From Trileptium ribeirensis (Eukaryota > Nematoda > Enoplea > Enoplida > Thoracostomopsidae), in the NCBI GenBank assembly GCA_030248225.1, contig JASANE010017489.1, forward strand, positions 1 to 64,000: a stretch of DNA of 64,000 bases. The letters run 5' to 3'. Under the pieces are notes generated by a model. It was given only the letters and a program-made list of their open reading frames with translations. It was not told where the DNA came from and did not search any database. Below, in pieces: positions 23,925 through 33,532 of this stretch. Made by a program: the position numbers and the translations under genes. Each line of letters opens with the position of its first letter. Within the stretch, counting starts at the first letter, position 1.

Positions 23925-25724
23925 TTACATATGATTGTAAGCGCCCCATTCTGCTATTGGCATCTCCGGCAAGACACGATCGAGGGACGTAAAGATACTA
24001 TAGTCACCTCGTGTAATACGCCAAATTTGTTCTTGTTGATATCCAACCGGTCGTAGATAATGTTCCGGAGCGAGATATGGCGGTGCCCCGAAATACGGTA
24101 AACATGATCGAAATCCTGCGTATAGTCTGCGCATTCGATTGTCAGCAGTATCTACTTGTGCTGCAAAGAATCGATGGAATTGACGTTGATGTTGTTCCCA
24201 ACCGGGTTCTAACCGTGCGCGTTGGCGATTTGCAATGTTTAGCCATTGATTTCGCCGCGGATGCTGATCCATAACAGTGTCTTGTAATAATCGAATCTGG
24301 ATTTCGAAATCCTCTAAGGTGCGACGAACAGTTTCGAGCGCATCTTGCAGGTGTGCCCCAAATTGGCCGTTAAATGCTCTCACTCTCTTCCGAATGCGTG
24401 AACCGTAGACATTTCCTGGATGTCGCTCCATAACCGCTACTTGCAGATGCATTTCGCAGAAGTTGAAAAGTAGCAGGATTGGAAAAGGTGTACGGTGCAT
24501 TATATCGGTATTGTTCAATGTTTTATGATACAGGTTGAAGCGAATGCGGCTGGCTAGCACTTGCAAAATAACCTGGAAAATTTGATTCGCACCTGTTTTT
24601 ACCAATTTCGTTCGAAAGTGCTGAAAAACTGTAAGTCCTATACGTTCCACGGTAAAGGTGTAATCGACCGTTCGGACTGGTTGCGGCAACTCTGCTATCA
24701 GCTGATAGAAGTGTACTCGCAGTTGGTTCAAATATCCATTTTCAGTTCGTATGAACGCATTGGGCGTATACATCGGTCGCCATTGCAACAAATACGGCAG
24801 CAACGGTGCAGGTCGAAGTTCCTCTGCATCCGGTTGACTTTCGTAGTCGCGAATCCAGATAGCATCCTGAGCAGCCACCTGATCTGCCCCAATTACCGGC
24901 TCTCCTCCAGCGACGGGTTCTTGAATCATGTGGTATTCCAACGAGGCGATTGAGTCGATGTGGACGGCTGGTGAAAACCATGCGTACGTGGTCGAGCACC
25001 CATTTGCGCTGCGTCTTGCTGCGATACCGGTAACGGAGGCGGTGTTGTCGATAGTGACTTTCAATCGTGATGATTTTTCCGCTACCGGAAAGGTTTCCAA
25101 AAGTTGAAATGAGGTTGATGGCTCATCGCGTATTAGCGGTGTTCGCTTTCGTCGTACAATTGGTTGTTGCCGTGCCTCTACCTGTGCAGGAATCCGTTCG
25201 GCTTGTTCCACCGAATCAAGTGGTTTATTCACTATGGCATCGTTAGGACGGACTCGTTGTTTTCTTGGAGTTGGCTGTATATCGCTATCATGCCCTCCTG
25301 AATCTAGCGTAAACGTAGTGTCACTGCTAGATTCTGAAGAAGTCTGTCGTCGTCGTTTAGCTTTTCGCGATTGCCTCTCTTTGTTCTGCTTCGGTGCACT
25401 TGTCGTTGGAACCACGTCCGTTTGAATTGCCATATCCGCGGTAGTTGGTCGATCGTGCAAATGAACCATTTGCGTAGTTTGTTCGCGAATGCATTGCTCC
25501 AAGGTGGAAATGCTAATGCGATATTGGTCGATACTAGTTTGCATTGTTTGAGTTTGCCGTCGCGATTGCGCCGCATCTTGATGAGCTTGGGCATGAGCGT
25601 TTTGCGACTCTTGCAAGGAGTGTTCCAATTCAGTGACACGACGTTCATTAACAGCATTAACTTGTTGCAATTGTACTAGTTCCGCTTGGATCTTTATTGT
25701 TTGCTCATCGCTACTTCGACACAC
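23925..25724 (-). CDS. Retrotransposon second block, coiled-coil and C-terminal domain
   Basis: The frame has 599 codons from a GTG and no ATG near its start, so it is probably the continuation of the upstream Cys/His-rich frame after a frameshift near 25715 rather than a separate gene. Residues about 5-90 form a coiled coil rich in Glu, Gln and Leu heptads (QTIKIQAELVQLQQ onward). Residues 110-160 are basic and Ser-rich (RQSRKAKRRRQ, then SSESSSD; a likely nuclear localisation signal). From about 230 to the end is a compact Arg/Gln/Phe-rich domain without transmembrane segment, zinc ligands or any motif I recognise. It ends in TAA at 23925. It is not envelope-like, and no match to a known retroelement protein came to mind. 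Confidence 0.7.
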   Translation of the reverse strand: MCRSSDEQTIKIQAELVQLQQVNAVNERRVTELEHSLQESQNAHAQAHQDAAQSRRQTQTMQTSIDQYRISISTLEQCIREQTTQMVHLHDRPTTADMAIQTDVVPTTSAPKQNKERQSRKAKRRRQTSSESSSDTTFTLDSGGHDSDIQPTPRKQRVRPNDAIVNKPLDSVEQAERIPAQVEARQQPIVRRKRTPLIRDEPSTSFQLLETFPVAEKSSRLKVTIDNTASVTGIAARRSANGCSTTYAWFSPAVHIDSIASLEYHMIQEPVAGGEPVIGADQVAAQDAIWIRDYESQPDAEELRPAPLLPYLLQWRPMYTPNAFIRTENGYLNQLRVHFYQLIAELPQPVRTVDYTFTVERIGLTVFQHFRTKLVKTGANQIFQVILQVLASRIRFNLYHKTLNNTDIMHRTPFPILLLFNFCEMHLQVAVMERHPGNVYGSRIRKRVRAFNGQFGAHLQDALETVRRTLEDFEIQIRLLQDTVMDQHPRRNQWLNIANRQRARLEPGWEQHQRQFHRFFAAQVDTADNRMRRLYAGFRSCLPYFGAPPYLAPEHYLRPVGYQQEQIWRITRGDYSIFTSLDRVLPEMPIAEWGAYNHM

Positions 25725-25807
25725 AGCTGGTATGGCATAAACCAGCTAGTAGGTCGAGTGCCATCAGGCATATCCACTTGTAGCCGAATTTGCGTGAAAC
25801 CTTGTTG

Positions 25808-27333
25808 TCATCGGCTTCGAAACGTACGACTAATTGGTATGTCGATGTTATCGATTCCCGGAGTTCCCGCGTGGATTTCCGGTTGACCGTCGTCATTCAG
25901 CATTCGCCGTATCGGAATAGATAATTCCAACGCTGTCGAACGTCCAGTATGATGGTCCTGTCCATCGCAGCAATCTGTAACAGCATGATCCGGACACAAC
26001 AATCTGCGACAATTTGAACATTGTACATACGGTACAGCGATGCAGATATCACGAAGTACGTGCTTAGCTTTACTCCAGGCCCACCGTCCAAATGCACAAT
26101 GACCGATAGCGGTAGATTGACTGTGACATCCGTGTTCGGTGATGTGTTTATGACAGAACCCTAGACGACAATGTGCGCAACAGAACATGGTCATTCGCTG
26201 ACAAGTTGTTGTTTGACATCGTTCATTGGTTTCTGGAGGCCAAATTGGTTGTCGTCGAACAACGAATAGTGGTTCATTTTGACCCATTTCGTCCAAAAAA
26301 TCTTGTAATCTATTTCGTTGCAGGTTTGAATTGATCTCTGATAATTGACCCAAAGCAATTGCTCCCAATGGTCCAACGGATTCTAGATTTGACTCCGTAG
26401 TTACAGCACCCCTAGTATTGACTGGCACAGTTGGCGCTGCCAATTGAGCAGTCGGAGGTACCCAAGCACTAGAAGCTAATGTTGCTAACACATAAGGTAT
26501 AGTACTTGCCTCGGACGCAGCTGACGATAACACATCCATTGAAATAAGAGCACCAGAAAAACTGCGTACGATAGTTCCCGTTGGGGTTGTCGCAACCGTC
26601 GAAAATTGTAAAGCCGAAAGATAACCAGTCGAAGCACTAGACACAGGCCAATTAGGAATGTTAGTTAATCCCGTCGCTGGCATAGCGTTTTTCCGAGTAA
26701 TAGCTGGCGGTGGAACAGTGAATGAAAGAGTACCCAACGGCCCCATCACTGGAGGTATCACGCTACTTACATTCGGAGTATCGTTCGACGGTAACGACGG
26801 ATGTTGCACGACCGTCGTCGATGGTGCTAACGTATGACTTGGTTGAAGTTCCAGTTCGCTAATAATTTCTTTAGTGGCGCAGCCGGGTGCTGTGCCACTC
26901 ACTGGCGTTAGATAAGTTTGATAATCCGCCGGTACTGTATCGATTTCAAACCATTGATCAACGAAAGTCGAGTCGTCCATATCATTGGAGGTTCTCATTG
27001 TCGTATCCTCGGTAGAAATAATGTGACCCATTTGCTGGGATACCACTTGGGGTATCTCTTGACCTGGCATTTCTTCAACCTGATTCGGGTCGTCACGGAT
27101 ATTAACTGCTGCAACAGCCTCGTGTAACCGACTTGTGCTAATAATTTGATTAGCAGCTTCATCACCATCTTGCGATATTGGAGATCAGAAACGCCTTGTT
27201 GCCGCTCGCTCGCTGATGTTGATTGCGATGTTGATTGCGACGCGACTGATTTTGATGGTTCTGGTGCTGTTTCAGATGGTTTTTGTTTCGCAGCTACACC
27301 AGATTGATCCATCACTTCGTCAACGATTTCCAA
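25808..27333 (-). CDS. Retrotransposon second block, Ser-rich linker and duplicated Cys/His zinc motif
   Basis: Two overlapping frames (27333-26995 and 27070-25808) read as one protein if a one-base change near 27180 is allowed: the second frame is open from there and keeps protein-like composition well before its first ATG at 27070. The N-terminal part is Ser/Thr/Gln-rich, and a long Pro/Thr/Ala-rich linker follows. Near the C-terminus are two parallel zinc-binding motifs of the form C-x2-C-x4-C-x2-H: CAHCRLGFCHKH and CSNCRRLLCPDH. An additional Cys pair precedes the first. This resembles B-box or piggyBac C-terminal zinc ribbons, but the assignment is uncertain. The frame ends at a TGA (25808-25810), beyond which the same frame remains protein-like for some 35 codons, so the stop is probably a mutation. 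Confidence 0.65.
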
Positions 27334-28775
27334 TCCAGGGCTGGATTCCTCCGAAAAGGTTGTTCGTTCTTCTCGTCGTCGAGCGTCTTCCCTTTCTTTT
27401 TTCCATAAGATGTGCGTAATCAGACAGCAATACAGGTCCCGAATGCTTGCGACGTTGTTCTTCGATTACGCCGTATCGCAATGATTCACTAACGATTTTA
27501 CATTTAGCGGGGGTCAATATTTCACCGTGCAGGTTAATATCACGTCGTGGCATTTTCCATGCACGTTGATATTTCGGCAATACTGCAGCCCATCGAATTC
27601 GTTCTGAAGTATCCAATGCGACATACATATGCTTGACGTCTAGTTCATCCGGTTCTCGAACATAGATCATCGGATACGAATGGTGTTCCGGAAAATCTTT
27701 ATTGGTTCGTTGACACAAGTCGAAATGCTTCGGCATAAATGTCGTTTCGATTTCCGGATATTGGTCCGCCTTCTGAAAATCAAATTTTATTTGCGGAACT
27801 TTGAAGTAGTCGATTGGCAAAAATGTCCATACCAGATCTTTCATCCAATCTCGTACGTCTTCAACCGTTTTTATTCCGCCGTCAAGCGTAGAACGTTCTT
27901 CCGCAGCCATAACGGTTAAGTCCGGAACTAGTGCGTCCATTGCCGCATAGATGATAAACTCGCGATAGGGAACGCGTTTCCGTGGAGCGAGTCGGCGATA
28001 TTCTTTCACTTTCTTCTTATATTCCTTAGGCGGCGGTGGAAAATAATCATGAATCGTATCCCCGAAGACACGCATTGCTAGATCACCCCATGGTGTCATA
28101 GCTGGCCGTTCCTGATATAACGTCTGCCGAAATTGTTCTTCCAACCGAATACTTTTCGGTGCGTATTGTTCATGCTCGTATTGCATTTTCAGCGCTTGGA
28201 GATCGAGCCAACCATCTGCGTCGAGTGGTGCTTTTCCACGCAAAATTTCGAGACCCGCCCACGTGATAATGTATAACGTGCGGTCCTCCAAAAATTCGCG
28301 TAGAATGCTCGGCATTGTGAGTCGAAACCCGATCAAATCGATGAAGACTACCAGGCCTTCCAGGGTGGCTAACTGGATAGTCGCCGCGAAACCCTGTTTA
28401 ACGCCGAGCCGTGTCATATTACGAATGTTAAACCACGGTTCGGATAAGAATGGTGCTACGCGCCCGTAATGAGTATGACGTGAATATCGTTGCGCTAGTG
28501 TCGTACCAATGCTAACTTCTTCTCGATTTAGCATATCCTGGGCATTCACGTCCCTTAACCACTGTGGTAACTGAAAAGCTTCGCTGTCCAACCCGAAAAT
28601 GTTCCAGCTAGACTCTCGTAATAACGTCAGCGCCATTTCGAGCTGTGGTTGCGTTCGAACGCAGATTACCATTCGCGGTAACCCCAGTCGCCGATAGAAT
28701 AAACGCGCGTAGGCGATAATTTCGATCTGGCTCCGGGTTCGCTGCTCAATTGTTTTGTCGACGAGCTCTGTCGTT
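27320..28775 (-). CDS. DEDDy 3'-5' exonuclease domain (RNase D/WRN type) of the retrotransposon, copy 1
   Basis: Counting from the Met at 28672, motif Exo I is FGLDSEAF (Asp29, Glu31) and Exo III is YAAMDAL (Tyr242, Asp246). They are separated by the expected LQLAT, VVFIDLIGF, WLDLQAL and TPWGDLAMRVFG blocks of the RNase D/WRN family, whose members remove nucleotides from 3' ends of DNA or RNA. Exo II is missing: 27 bases present in copy 2, coding NCDRHYLSR and including the catalytic Asp, are absent at about 28252-28260, in frame. The frame is open upstream of the Met to an acceptor at 28776-28777 (TTGTTTTAG), so the exon probably starts at 28775. A run of six A (minus strand, 27407-27412) marks a likely one-base insertion: the last 30 or so codons are then out of frame, and the alternative frame runs into the Ser-rich block. 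Not part of pol; expression is probably from a spliced mRNA. Confidence 0.8.
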
Positions 28776-28784
28776 CTAAAACAA
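28776..28784 (-). promoter_or_regulatory. Predicted splice acceptor for the exonuclease exon, copy 1
   Basis: The minus strand reads TTGTTTTAG then AACGACAGAG. Copy 2 has TTGTTTCAG at the equivalent place (46853-46861). The pyrimidine tract and AG are conserved, while sequence further upstream diverges in both length and sequence. Confidence 0.6.
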
Positions 28785-29377
28785 TGTACATCAAGATCAC
28801 GATTATTAACACCTTCTTTGCCTCGCCTGTAAATTTTTCATCAATCCGTCTCTTTGCTATCCGCTATACATCCACCGGATTTACAGATATTGCTATGTAA
28901 CCACAATTTACAATACTCGTATATATTCTTTTACTATATTATTTCAGTATTGTGACAAATTTCAGATCAACCTTTACACATTTTATGAATTTCTTGTTTT
29001 ATTCCAGGTGAAAAACTCCAAAAGAATATTAATTCCTTCAGTATAAAATAGTTGGATTGAATTAAAGAAGATTTTAAGTTTACCAGTACTTAATCAGTTT
29101 GTATAATGAGCCCAAAATTTGCCAACTTGATTTTCATCTATAATTAGTTACGAGAGTACGGCTCATACAATTTTGCTCGAAAATATACAACTCCTAAACA
29201 ATTATTTGTATATTGTAACGCTAAGAGATCTGTAGTTACCGTAGTCTCAAGCGCTAAATAATGGAAAACCTAGGTTCTATCTAACAAGAGAACTTTCATT
29301 AAAATTTGATGCATAACAAATTTAGTTCTTTAATTTACTGTAGTATATGAGACTTGAAACTACCGCCACTACACTCT
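28785..29377 (-). other. AT-rich spacer between integrase and exonuclease block
   Basis: About 590 bases with stops in all frames; also diverged in copy 2. Best read as the 3' part of an intron that removes gag-pol. Confidence 0.5.
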
Positions 29378-30454
29378 CTACTTGCACTCAGCACAAAACC
29401 ATTGCTCTACCGCAGTAGGCAATTTACTTAATCCAACACAATCTAAATGAAACCAGTGGACTTCTGAATGGGGTCCGTCACATGCGACCCATTCATTTAA
29501 CCGTCTCGGCTTATTTTTGCCAGGTCTATTGGGTGCATTTATTTGTCGACAAACCCTACAAAGGTCTTGAAGTTTAGGATTTATGGGAATTTTACCCCGT
29601 AAGTATCCCAGGTATTGTTCCATATTACCCAGATACAATTTTACCATGTCCTTATGGACTAGCAAATCCCGGCCTCGTGGTTGGTGTATTTCCTGAATTT
29701 CCAGGTTATGATCATCCACCCTTTGTACCCTATATAAAGTACGGAATAGCGGTTCCAATTTTGGGTGAAATCCCCGACCACGAGCAGTTTTCTCAAGCAG
29801 GAAGACCAAGCTGCCTTCGACAATATCTGCTTGATTCGCCGAAATACGTCGATCGTATCGCTCTCGATATTGTTCCTGTGTTTTCTGTAATTGATCTTTA
29901 CACTCGGTCTAAATTGTTTGTCATTCCTGATACAAATCTTGTACGTATTTTTGCACAGAGTCCGATCGCACTTGTAATCGTCGTGGTTCGTCTGCTAAAT
30001 CCATATCTCGACCATAATTCATACGATATGGTGTTTCACCAGTAGCTACATTCGGTGTAATTCGATACGCCATACAAACTAGCGGAATATACTCATCCCA
30101 ACAGTCTGGATTTTCATCTGCAATTTTGCGTAACACTCGAATAAGTGTTCGATTCCACCGTTCAACTAAGCCATTCGATTGATGATGATCCGCTACCACA
30201 AAATTGAGTTTCACTCCTCGTGAACTCAGAGCATTTTGATGTGTCTCTGCCATAAATCCAGCACCTCGATCAACAATAACAGTTTTTGCATGCCCATATC
30301 GACTAGAGACACTCTGGATAAAAGTTGTCACGATAGATTTTGCAGTAGTATCAGGTACAGGAAATGCTTCAGGCCATTTCGTTAAGTAGTCGATCCAAGA
30401 TATAATATATTTGTTACCGTTTTCTGTAACCGCTAATGGCCCTACGATGTCCAC
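29378..30454 (-). pseudogene. Integrase core, C-terminal domain and PHD-like finger, copy 1
   Basis: The integrase catalytic core shows D (MDIVGPL), D (VIVDRGAGF) and E (GLVERWNR) with exactly 35 residues between the last two, the D,D35E signature. A TGA at 29921-29923 (a sense codon in copy 2) interrupts it, after which the same frame continues to 29378. The C-terminal part has a GPY/F-like segment (LEPLFRTLYRVQRV) and ends with a zinc finger: CRVC, then WVACDGP, HWFHLDCVGL and WFCAEC. This is the C4HC3 spacing of a PHD finger, with a His in place of the usual fourth Cys. PHD fingers read histone tails, so it may direct integration. The PHD frame is intact here and ends in TAG. Confidence 0.8.
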
Positions 30455-31618
30455 ACCTACCGTTTCCCATGGCGCATACGGAATAGCAATTGGGTGTAAC
30501 GGTACTTTACGATTACCACCTGGATTCTATCGATTGCAAACGACGCAGTCTCGTATAAATACGTGTAAATCTGCTGCTATAGTTGGCCAGTAATAATGCT
30601 TCGAAATCAAAGGATAAGTTCGTTCCCAAGCTAAATGACCTGCGAAGTTTTCATGATATATTTGTAATAGTTCCTGTCTGAACATATTTGGCACAACCAA
30701 TTGCGTAAATACTACAGCGCGTCGCTGATGTCGATGGCGCCAATGTAGATGGAAAAGTAACTGGTCCCGAAAGAAGAAATCTCCTTGATTCCGGCATAGC
30801 CATCGGTAGCGTTCATTCGATAGCCCTGCAACTTCGCCGTTAGCAAGTTTGAAAGCCCGAATTTCCTCGATTTACGGATCCAATTGTTGTTCCCTAAGAA
30901 TTCGTTCCTGCGACCATGGCCTGTCTTGATCAGTGACGTTATGTTGCAAATTTACCATTTCGGGTTGGTCTGAACCATGATAACTCGCCTGTTGAGCTTT
31001 CTGATCATTGATGTCAGCATCCACAGCATAAGCTACAGCGTCATCGCGTTCATAGGCTGCAGAAGAATATGCTTTCTCGATATCTTCCTTCGATATTTGA
31101 AGCAAAGGTGGTCTGCTCATACCATCGGCATTCGTAAGTTTAAGCCCTGGCATGTACTTTACTTCGAGTGAATATTCCTGTAGCTTGATGGTCCATCGGA
31201 AAAGTCTGCCCGTAAGTCCATCGAAATTTCGACGGCCGTTCAGTATATACGTCAAACATTGATGATCCGTATACACTGTAACGTAGTTACCAATAAAATA
31301 TGGCCGATATTCCTTGAACGCACGTACTATAGCTAAACATTCCTTTTCAGGTATGCTATAATGCATTTGAGCTGGAGAAAACTTCTGCCCACCATAGGCT
31401 ATCACCCGAAGTCGACCATTTTCGTGTTCTTGTTCCAATACATTACCTACACCATAGTCACTGGCATCCGTAAATAAAACAAACGGTCTTGTATAATCCA
31501 GATAGGCTAAAATTGGCGTCGTAGTCAACGCTTCCTTTAGCTGCTCAAAAGCTGTATCACATGCTTCAGTCCATCCAGACGCAAACTTGACTCCCTTCGG
31601 ACATTCCTTGTTAGTTTC
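30455..31618 (-). pseudogene. RNase H and integrase zinc-binding region, copy 1
   Basis: RNase H is recognised by FTDASDYGVG, PEKECLAIVRAF and YTDHQCLTYIL, followed by KYMPGLKLTNADGMSRP, where gypsy elements end RNase H. The HHCC zinc domain of integrase follows out to about 30500. Stops not present in copy 2 lie at 30872-30874 (Glu codon to TAA) and about 30527 (Tyr codon to TAG). From about 30605 to 31310 the sequence is almost identical to copy 2, far closer than its flanks. Confidence 0.8.
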
Positions 31619-32837
31619 CTACAACGGTGCCGCAACAGTAGCGTAGTTCGGTACAAACCGTCGATAATAATTGGTAAGACCGAGGAAACTTCGTACTTCC
31701 TTCACACACGTAGGTTTAGAGCATTTCTGCACCTTTTCGATTTTGCTAGGGTCGGTACTTATTTCTTCACGTGAAACGACATGTACAAGAAATTGTACTT
31801 TTTCCTGAGCGAAGTGACATTTCTTTCCCTTGACTTTAAGGCCGGTTTCGCGTAAACGCTGCCATACTTGATGTAAATGGAATAAGTGTTGCCAAAAGTC
31901 AGCGGAAAACACTATTATGTCGTCGATGAAACATAGACAACTGATCCCCAGTAATCCAAGCAATACTGTGCATCGTACGCTGGAACGTAGCAGGTGCATT
32001 GGTTAAACCAAACGGCATACGATCCCATTCGTATAATCCTTCATGAGTAACAAAAGCCGTTTTGGGTTTACTTTCTTCATCCATACGAATTTGCCAATAA
32101 CCCGAATTTGCAAATAATTGTTCGTTGATACGCGGTAACGGAAACGCATCCTTTACGGTTAAAGCATTTACTTTACGACAGTCAATGCAAAAACGTCACG
32201 TACCATCTTTCTTGTGCACCATTACTACTGGACTAGTCCACGGACTATTTGACGGTTGAATAGCCCCCGTGGCCTTCATTTGTCTTTCGATTTCCTGTCG
32301 CATTGCATGCGGAGCAGGATATGCTTTCTGCCGGATAGGTGGTGCAGAACCAGTATTGATTGTGTGCAAAGCTACACTGCAATCTCCGAGTTCTTCGTTT
32401 GATTTGGCAAAAATGTCACGATGTTCATTCATCAGCAGTTGTAAGTAACGTTTTTCCATATCGGTTAACACTGATGATGATAAATCAACACCAGATATTG
32501 GCTCCAATTGATCCTTATCGGTGAATTGAGTTTTTAAATACCGTCGCAACTGATCCCGATCTGCCCAATGCCGATGCACTGGCTTTGATTCCAATTCTAA
32601 ACCGTCTCTACTCGGTTGCAATTGACCAATTTCCTCTACATCCTCGTCCGGAGGATAGACATTGCAACTGGCTATAGGCTCAATTTTTACACAAACGAGT
32701 CCTTTTGGTATGATTATTTTTGATTTAGTGGTATTTACAATAGGCACCCAGAGTAGACTACCAAGTTGGACAACTCCCACAGTTCTCGCCACCAGCACCA
32801 TTTGGAAAATGGCCGCGCCATCTTCTGTTGCTTCCAT
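31619..32837 (-). pseudogene. Reverse transcriptase, copy 1, broken
   Basis: The RT palm and fingers are recognisable: HDIFAKSNEELG-like leader, SPVVMVHKKDGT, WQIRMDEES, MPFGLTNAPATF and the catalytic FIDDIIVFSA. Compared with copy 2 there is a TGA right after KKDGT, a deletion of roughly 38 bases near 32110 that removes the YFSTMDL segment (motif A Asp), a two-base deletion near 31968, and a TAG at 31619. Therefore no active RT can come from this copy. Confidence 0.85.
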
Positions 32838-32914
32838 TACAACCTGGGTGCCAGACCGAAAACCTGTGGATCCGTCTGTATTTCCAGTACTGATGCCGTT
32901 CGTCCGGCAACTGC

Positions 32915-33532
32915 TTACTGAACCGTTGTAAATCCATAATTTCGATTCACTTTTTGATAATCATCGGCCCGCAAATTCCATGTGAATACCTTCACCGGTA
33001 CACCCGCGATTGAAACATCAGGTCCAGGATAAGCGATTGTAACCCGATATTGTTCGAAAAACTGATGACCCAAGATAACTGGATACTTTAGCTCCTTGAC
33101 TACATAGAAAGGATGAAATTCCACCATAGCCAAGCCAACATTAACTGGTATTCGTGCAATTCCTATGCATGGTATTTCGCCTCCATTAATCGCACGGAGT
33201 CGCTTGGCACCATTAACACATGGCCAATGATTCCAAGACATTTCGTATAACTCTGCATCGACTAAGCTGACATCTGCGCCTGTATCGACGAACGCTCGAG
33301 CAATGACGCCATCCAACACTACGTCAATAAATACTCGTCCAGTTCGTCGTCGCTCTTCCAGTGGCTTCGCGGTAACGATCCTACACTCACCACTGGATTC
33401 CAGCGGAATCGTGTCTTGGTTATTTCCCGCATAAAAAATATCCGCTTCGATGAGACCCAAATAACAAAACCACTTCTTCGTCGGTATTTGTTCCCGTCGA
33501 CTCCATATTCGCTTCATTGTCTTCCACCGCAT
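32915..33532 (-). CDS. Aspartic protease region, copy 1
   Basis: Retropepsin-like: FVDTGADVSLVD is the active-site loop (DTG A), and VILGHQFFEQYRV fits the second conserved strand (ILG). It overlaps the end of gag in another frame. In copy 2 the same region is in frame with gag but separated by a TGA, so the overlap here is caused by a one-base difference near 33465, not clearly by programmed frameshifting. Confidence 0.75.
   Translation of the reverse strand: MRWKTMKRIWSRREQIPTKKWFCYLGLIEADIFYAGNNQDTIPLESSGECRIVTAKPLEERRRTGRVFIDVVLDGVIARAFVDTGADVSLVDAELYEMSWNHWPCVNGAKRLRAINGGEIPCIGIARIPVNVGLAMVEFHPFYVVKELKYPVILGHQFFEQYRVTIAYPGPDVSIAGVPVKVFTWNLRADDYQKVNRNYGFTTVQ

Noticed and set aside
23925..25724. 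Envelope gene in the post-pol position
   Set aside because: No signal peptide, no transmembrane segment and no fusion-like motif; coiled coil and basic region instead.
27407..27412. A6 run as a programmed -1 frameshift site
   Set aside because: The zero frame does not fit the X XXY YYZ pattern and the shift needed is +1; a homopolymer insertion is simpler.
28672..28674. Met at 28672 as the true start of the exonuclease
   Set aside because: Conserved in-frame coding extends upstream in both copies to a shared splice acceptor, so the Met is internal.
33420..33532. Programmed frameshift between gag and protease
   Set aside because: Copy 2 has gag and protease in the same frame with a stop between, so the overlap in copy 1 is better explained by a one-base indel. 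No convincing slippery site.
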